DNA from: a bacterium
GTDB lineage: Bacteria > Patescibacteriota > Minisyncoccia > Moranbacterales > DUUL01
Assembly (NCBI GenBank): GCA_030626045.1
Contig: DAOUPS010000026.1
Location: 1-10,140 of the forward strand
Direction of reading: 5' to 3'
Length of the DNA stretch: 10,140 nt
The notes beneath the pieces were generated by a model. The model saw nothing but the letters and a program-made list of their open reading frames with translations. It was not told the origin of the DNA and ran no database searches. The translations under genes and the position numbers were made by a program. Shown piece by piece: positions 7,168-10,140 of the stretch; the first letter of the stretch is position 1, and each line of letters starts with the position of its first letter.

Positions 7168-7173
7168 TATAAT
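7168..7173 (+). promoter_or_regulatory. Possible -10 box for the prsW operon
   Basis: TATAAT at 7168-7173 lies in the 30-bp gap between recA and prsW and would place the transcript start about 9 nt before the ATG. A second TATAAT at 7185-7190 overlaps the start codon and is not useful for this gene. There is no good -35 hexamer, and recA has no terminator here, so readthrough from recA is equally possible. Confidence 0.3.
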
Positions 7174-7188
7174 AAAAACATACTTATA

Positions 7189-7941
7189 ATGCCAACTTCA
7201 TATTCAGTCGTGTTGATTGCCGCAGCGATAGGAATTGTGCCAGTGTTTTGGTGGCTTTGGCTTATTGCGCGTCGGGATGGTCTCACAATTGGCAATTTAA
7301 ACTTTTTAATTAAGGTATTTTTTTGCGGAGTACTTACGGCAATTCCGGCCAGCATAGCTGAAATTGTTGTTATTGAAGCAGAAACAGAAAACAAAATTAT
7401 TGAAGCAATGCAGAGGATTTGGTTTCATCAGCAAACCTTTTTTGCAGTTACTACATTTTTTTCTGCCGGTATCGTCGCATTGATCGAAGAAACAGCGAAA
7501 GCGGCCGGTATCGTTGTTTTTTTATTTCGAAAACGGATTGAAACATCGAATGATGGAATGATGTACGGAATGGTCATTGGACTTGCGTTTGCAGTTACCG
7601 AAAACGGAATATACTTTGCTTCAGCGCTGCAATCGGAAAGCGGCATAGGATTGTGGGGCATTGTTTTGTTGCGTTTTCTTCTTTCGACGTCTGCTCATAT
7701 TATCTACTCAGGAATAATGGGAATGTTTCTGGCCGAAGCAAAAATAACCGCGAGAAGTGCCGGAAAAATAATATACAGCACGCTGGGATTTTTAGTGCCA
7801 ATTATTATTCATTTGACATTCAACTCCTTCCTTGGTTCATCGTACGGCTGGATAATTATTGTTATAATAATAACCGGCTTTGCGTTTATGTGGATGAAGT
7901 ATGTTCTAAATGAAAAAAAACGTGGAATAAGAATTAGATGA
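7189..7941 (+). CDS. prsW: PrsW-family intramembrane protease
   Basis: PrsW-type proteases are multi-pass membrane enzymes; the Bacillus subtilis member makes the first cut in the anti-sigma factor RsiW. The 250-aa product has the family motifs in order: EETAK (E100, E101, K104), FAVTEN (134-139), a histidine in a helix (H170, followed by IIYSGIMGM) and HLTFN (208-212). About seven or eight hydrophobic segments cover most of the chain. All residues expected for the active site are present, so the enzyme should work. Its stop overlaps the next gene's start (ATGA), so the two are translationally coupled and probably made together. The symbol is given by family; the substrate here is unknown. 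Confidence 0.82.
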   Translation: MPTSYSVVLIAAAIGIVPVFWWLWLIARRDGLTIGNLNFLIKVFFCGVLTAIPASIAEIVVIEAETENKIIEAMQRIWFHQQTFFAVTTFFSAGIVALIEETAKAAGIVVFLFRKRIETSNDGMMYGMVIGLAFAVTENGIYFASALQSESGIGLWGIVLLRFLLSTSAHIIYSGIMGMFLAEAKITARSAGKIIYSTLGFLVPIIIHLTFNSFLGSSYGWIIIVIIITGFAFMWMKYVLNEKKRGIRIR

Positions 7942-8885
7942 AACGAGAAACTGTTTTCAATATTAATACTGCGGTAGCAATAACCATTGGCACGTTCATT
8001 TTTGCCTGGGTCTTTTTCGGTATGCTATCCCCCAAGTTTCATTACACACTAAACTCCTCGGATGCGTATGGCATTACTCTTAATGCAAATCGCATTGATA
8101 AAAACGATGTTATATATGTTGCACCGTTATTTGATTATAGATTCAGTTCAATCCATTTAGAGCTTGAAGCAAATAATGTGTTTACTAATGTTCCCCAAAA
8201 AATTGATGTCTATAGAGGACATATCTCTTTGCTATATCCTGAAGGTGAAACAATCGCAACGGAAGAAAATTTAGAAACGTATCTCTGGAATGAAAATGTC
8301 GGCGCTTTGGCTAATGGAAGGCTGGTGTCTTATAACGAAGCGGTGTATATGATCTCAAATGGCAAGAGGCGCGCTTTTCTTGCTCCAGAGATATTTGAGC
8401 GTTTGGGATATGACTGGAATGCCGTTGAAGAAATTGATGGTGATGTCATTAATAAATACGAAAAAGATGAAAGCATTGGTTTTGGCACCGGTCATCCTGA
8501 TGGTACGGTCTTAAGTATTGATGAGACACTATTTTTTGTAGTGCAAGGGAAGAAATATAAAATTGATAGCATGCTTATTGATGAAGTTACATCTCACATT
8601 TCCCCGGTCTTTATACCGGACAATGAATTAACTTTTGTTGGCGAGTGCAAGTTGTCTGAAAAAGTGGATAAATCAATTCACTGCGAGCTTATTCCGTGTA
8701 ATGTTGATTTGTTGCAAGGGCGCGATTATATTTTTTTCATTCCCCAAGAAGTTATGCAAAACATTATCGAGACTTCAATTGTATTCAAGACATCATGTTG
8801 GATGGATAAGCAAGTTGCGCGGGATTCGCTCGCTCGCATTGGACAGATCTTAAAAAATAGATATCTTCCTGATCTAATTCAATGA
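7938..8885 (+). CDS. Single-pass membrane protein with tandem NGK-type repeats, coupled to prsW
   Basis: No named family is recognised. The 315-aa product has a short N-terminal cytoplasmic tail, a transmembrane helix (about 10-31) and a soluble part that should lie outside. Two related segments follow each other: VYMISNGKRRAFLAPEIF (136-153, continuing to GYDW) and LFFVVQGKKYKIDS (198-211). Both have an aromatic-rich strand followed by an N/QGK turn and a short basic patch. Four cysteines (C237, C249, C254, C287) lie in the last third and may form disulfides. The ATG overlaps the prsW stop, and its own TGA overlaps the next ATG. A single-pass protein encoded directly next to a PrsW protease is a natural candidate substrate or partner, but this is only inferred from position. 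Confidence 0.75.
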   Translation: MKRETVFNINTAVAITIGTFIFAWVFFGMLSPKFHYTLNSSDAYGITLNANRIDKNDVIYVAPLFDYRFSSIHLELEANNVFTNVPQKIDVYRGHISLLYPEGETIATEENLETYLWNENVGALANGRLVSYNEAVYMISNGKRRAFLAPEIFERLGYDWNAVEEIDGDVINKYEKDESIGFGTGHPDGTVLSIDETLFFVVQGKKYKIDSMLIDEVTSHISPVFIPDNELTFVGECKLSEKVDKSIHCELIPCNVDLLQGRDYIFFIPQEVMQNIIETSIVFKTSCWMDKQVARDSLARIGQILKNRYLPDLIQ

Positions 8886-9286
8886 AAAGCTTTCAAATGA
8901 GCAAAAAATTTATAATATATATATATCACGATTACGTTTATGATCTAATGCAGAAGTTGCTTGTTGTTGCCGGAGCGGCGTACATCATGCTTTTCTGCGC
9001 TGAAGCAATTTTACCCGGTGTGGTTATTGAAGCTTTTAATATAAATATCCTATTGTTATTTATCATCATTGATGTCAGTTATCTTATTTGGTTTCCAAAG
9101 AAAGATTCAGACATTCGAAAGGATATTTCCGTCAAACAATGGATCACAATGGCTGTGTACTGGATCGTAGTTCCGGCCATGATTTTAACGTTAGTTGTTG
9201 TCCAATACAAGATCCCGATAGTTATAAGTCTTATTTACGCAGTGTTCGCGATTATCATTGGCAGGCTTTTGTATAAAATGATCTAG
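8882..9286 (+). CDS. Small four-helix membrane protein, coupled to the gene before
   Basis: No known family is recognised. The 134-aa product is mostly hydrophobic, with four likely transmembrane helices (about 25-44, 50-71, 86-108 and 111-131). A charged loop (FPKKDSDIRKDISVKQ, 71-86) lies between helices 2 and 3. The ATG overlaps the previous stop (ATGA), so translation is probably coupled; an ATG five codons later is a possible alternative. It is the last gene of the operon, with a strong terminator 12 bp after the stop. Confidence 0.7.
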   Translation: MKSFQMSKKFIIYIYHDYVYDLMQKLLVVAGAAYIMLFCAEAILPGVVIEAFNINILLLFIIIDVSYLIWFPKKDSDIRKDISVKQWITMAVYWIVVPAMILTLVVVQYKIPIVISLIYAVFAIIIGRLLYKMI

Positions 9287-9298
9287 TGAAAGTGGAAA

Positions 9299-9338
9299 AA
9301 AACCAAAAAACGAGCGCAAAAGCTCGTTTTTTGGTTTT
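9299..9338. terminator. Strong bidirectional intrinsic terminator
   Basis: A 17-bp perfect inverted repeat (9299-9315 with 9322-9338) encloses the loop GCAAAA. Its core, CGAGC and GCTCG, is preceded by A6 and followed by T6, so plus-strand transcripts of the prsW operon can stop inside it. On the minus strand the stem ends in a seven-T run (9302-9296), so it should also stop any transcript reading leftwards from pth. Confidence 0.9.
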
Positions 9339-9356
9339 CAAACATTGCATAACTAC

Positions 9357-9386
9357 TTGACAAAAACCGACTGTTTGTTCTATAAT
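9357..9386 (+). promoter_or_regulatory. Consensus sigma-70-type promoter for a small RNA
   Basis: TTGACA (9357-9362) and TATAAT (9381-9386) are both perfect consensus hexamers, 18 bp apart. It is the best promoter in the window. It sits just after the bidirectional terminator, so it starts a new transcription unit near 9393. No plus-strand protein gene lies downstream before the terminator-like stem at 9489-9511. Confidence 0.85.
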
Positions 9387-9392
9387 CTAAAA

Positions 9393-9512
9393 CTATTCAC
9401 AATAATTGCAAATAGAAAACAGAAGGCATTATACTGCTAATGGGCGCGTGGTGAGATCATTTTCCCTCCTATATCTTTCCGCACGTTTCATTGGCAGTAT
9501 AATGCCTTTTTA
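9393..9512 (+). ncRNA. Small RNA candidate, about 120 nt, with a CCCUCCU loop
   Basis: The unit has its own consensus promoter, no coding frame and a terminator-like end. After an A-rich leader of about 30 nt, 9423-9442 pairs with 9489-9508 over 20 bp (one G-U pair, T9438 with G9493), followed by a U tract (to 9511). Inside, CGTGG (9447-9451) can pair with CC-G-CACG (9479-9485, one bulged G) and GAGAT (9453-9457) with ATCTT (9473-9477). This gives a rod with a 15-nt loop that contains CCCTCCT (9464-9470). That loop is complementary to Shine-Dalgarno sequences, as in C-rich-loop regulatory RNAs. It does not show the SRP-RNA core motif or a clear 6S-type bubble. The end points are estimates from the promoter and the stem. 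Confidence 0.65.
9437..9460 (-). other. Seven-codon frame with ideal ribosome-binding site inside the hairpin
   Basis: On the minus strand AGGAGGG (9470-9464) precedes an ATG at 9460-9458 by three bases, and the frame reads MISPRAH and then TAG. The whole frame lies inside the inverted repeat 9423-9508, downstream of pth. It could be a leader-type peptide or simply the complement of the small RNA's CCCTCCT loop. The latter is more likely, because the plus-strand promoter is so good. Confidence 0.2.
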
Positions 9513-10109
9513 ATTATACTTGTTGGCTGTTTTTTCAAATCCATTATTAAGTAAAAAGTCGATACTTTCTGATATACGCGGCATAAGATCACGCATTTTT
9601 TTCTCTTCTTTCATATCAAAACATGCCAGCACAAAATCATCCGTTTTGGAATTCGTTTTTTTCAAAGAATTCTTTGCGATGCCAAGACGAAGTCGAACAA
9701 AATCTTGGGAACCGCACTGCTCAATGATCGACCCAACACCTTTATGTCCAGCCGCACCGGCCTTTTTTGAAAATCGAAAAGAACCCAAAGTAATGTCAAT
9801 ATCGTCGTTGATAACAATAAGATTCTTTAAAGGAATATTATAATAGCTAATAACGGATCGTACCGCATAGCCGGAGCGGTTCATGTATGTTTGAGGTTTA
9901 ACGAGAATAAGCTTTTTATCTCCAAACTGAAACTTAGCAAATTCAATGTTGTGCTTTCGACTAAAAGAAAAAAGTTCGGCATGGGACGTCTCAACATTTT
10001 TTGCTTGAGCGAAGAATTCAAGAATTCGAAAACCAATATTGTGGCGCGTATGATAATATTGTTTTCCCGGATTTCCCAGTCCGACTATGCAATAGAATGT
10101 AGAATTCAT
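9510..10109 (-). CDS. pth: Peptidyl-tRNA hydrolase
   Basis: Pth frees tRNA from peptidyl-tRNAs that drop off the ribosome. The 199-aa product has the family's N-terminal core IVGLGNPGKQYYHTRHNIG with the catalytic His23 (E. coli H20) and N13 (N10). TYMNRSG gives N77 (N68), and the NDDIDI segment places D102 at the position of D93. The segment AGHKGVGSI has lysine (K123) where E. coli has N114. Length is near the usual 190 aa. The ATG at 10109 is chosen because the signature starts right after it. The stop overlaps the end of the small RNA's U tract. The large inverted repeat 9423-9508 may serve as its terminator on the minus strand, though the T run after it is broken (TTCTGTTTTCT). Confidence 0.93.
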   Translation of the reverse strand: MNSTFYCIVGLGNPGKQYYHTRHNIGFRILEFFAQAKNVETSHAELFSFSRKHNIEFAKFQFGDKKLILVKPQTYMNRSGYAVRSVISYYNIPLKNLIVINDDIDITLGSFRFSKKAGAAGHKGVGSIIEQCGSQDFVRLRLGIAKNSLKKTNSKTDDFVLACFDMKEEKKMRDLMPRISESIDFLLNNGFEKTANKYN

Positions 10110-10118
10110 GGTTACTAA

Positions 10119-10140
10119 GGGATTGTTTCCAAGCTAGCCA
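10119..10140 (-). repeat. Second, window-truncated copy of the palindromic element
   Basis: The last 22 bases read GGGATTGTT-TC-CAAGCTAGCCA. They match the reverse complement of 4956-4977 at 20 of 22 positions; only the middle two differ (AT in the first copy). The match continues into the palindrome arm until the window ends. The copy lies 9 bp before the pth start and has the same orientation relative to pth as the first copy has relative to rodZ. Whether the full palindrome follows cannot be seen. Confidence 0.75.

Noticed and set aside
7653..7913. Overlapping 86-codon frame inside prsW.
   Set aside because: It is a shadow frame; the product lacks family features, while the prsW frame has all its motifs.
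9393..9512. 6S RNA or SRP RNA identity for the small transcript.
   Set aside because: It is short for 6S and lacks a clear central bubble, and the conserved SRP apical loop motif is absent.

Overview
The window looks like a piece of the compact, AT-rich chromosome of a small-genome bacterium, most likely Candidate Phyla Radiation (Patescibacteria, Parcubacteria-like). This rests on gene content and divergence: core genes recO, tgt, rodZ, recA and pth are interleaved with membrane proteins of no obvious family. None of the nine visible start codons has a Shine-Dalgarno sequence. TGA is used as a stop (the 639-aa gene, tgt, prsW and its neighbour), so this is not a code-25 lineage. No database search was possible, so the taxon is an inference.

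Layout, left to right. (1) The 3' end of a DUF4349-type membrane protein, closed by an intrinsic terminator at about 512-549. (2) A 200-bp stretch without a convincing gene, then recO (758-1513). (3) A 639-aa single-pass surface protein with four Ig-like repeats, behind an extended -10 promoter. (4) tgt, with a local insertion marked by an 18-bp direct repeat. (5) A 308-bp gap with a branched inverted-repeat region and a perfect 36-bp palindrome, leading into a promoter for rodZ. (6) rodZ then recA, an order that recalls the Bacillus rodZ(ymfM)-pgsA-cinA-recA block with its middle lost. (7) A translationally coupled three-gene unit joined by ATGA overlaps: a PrsW-like intramembrane protease, a single-pass extracellular protein, and a four-helix membrane protein. 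It ends in a bidirectional terminator. (8) A free-standing small-RNA candidate with perfect -35 and -10 hexamers, a 20-bp closing stem, a loop showing CCCUCCU and a U-tract end. (9) pth on the minus strand. The window ends inside what appears to be a second copy of the palindromic element, placed just upstream of pth.

The genes cover recombinational repair (recO, recA), tRNA modification and peptidyl-tRNA recycling (tgt, pth), cell shape (rodZ) and the cell surface (DUF4349 protein, Ig-like protein, PrsW operon). The observations most worth following are the small RNA at about 9393-9512, the palindromic element shared between the upstream regions of rodZ and pth, and the PrsW operon with a candidate substrate encoded next door.
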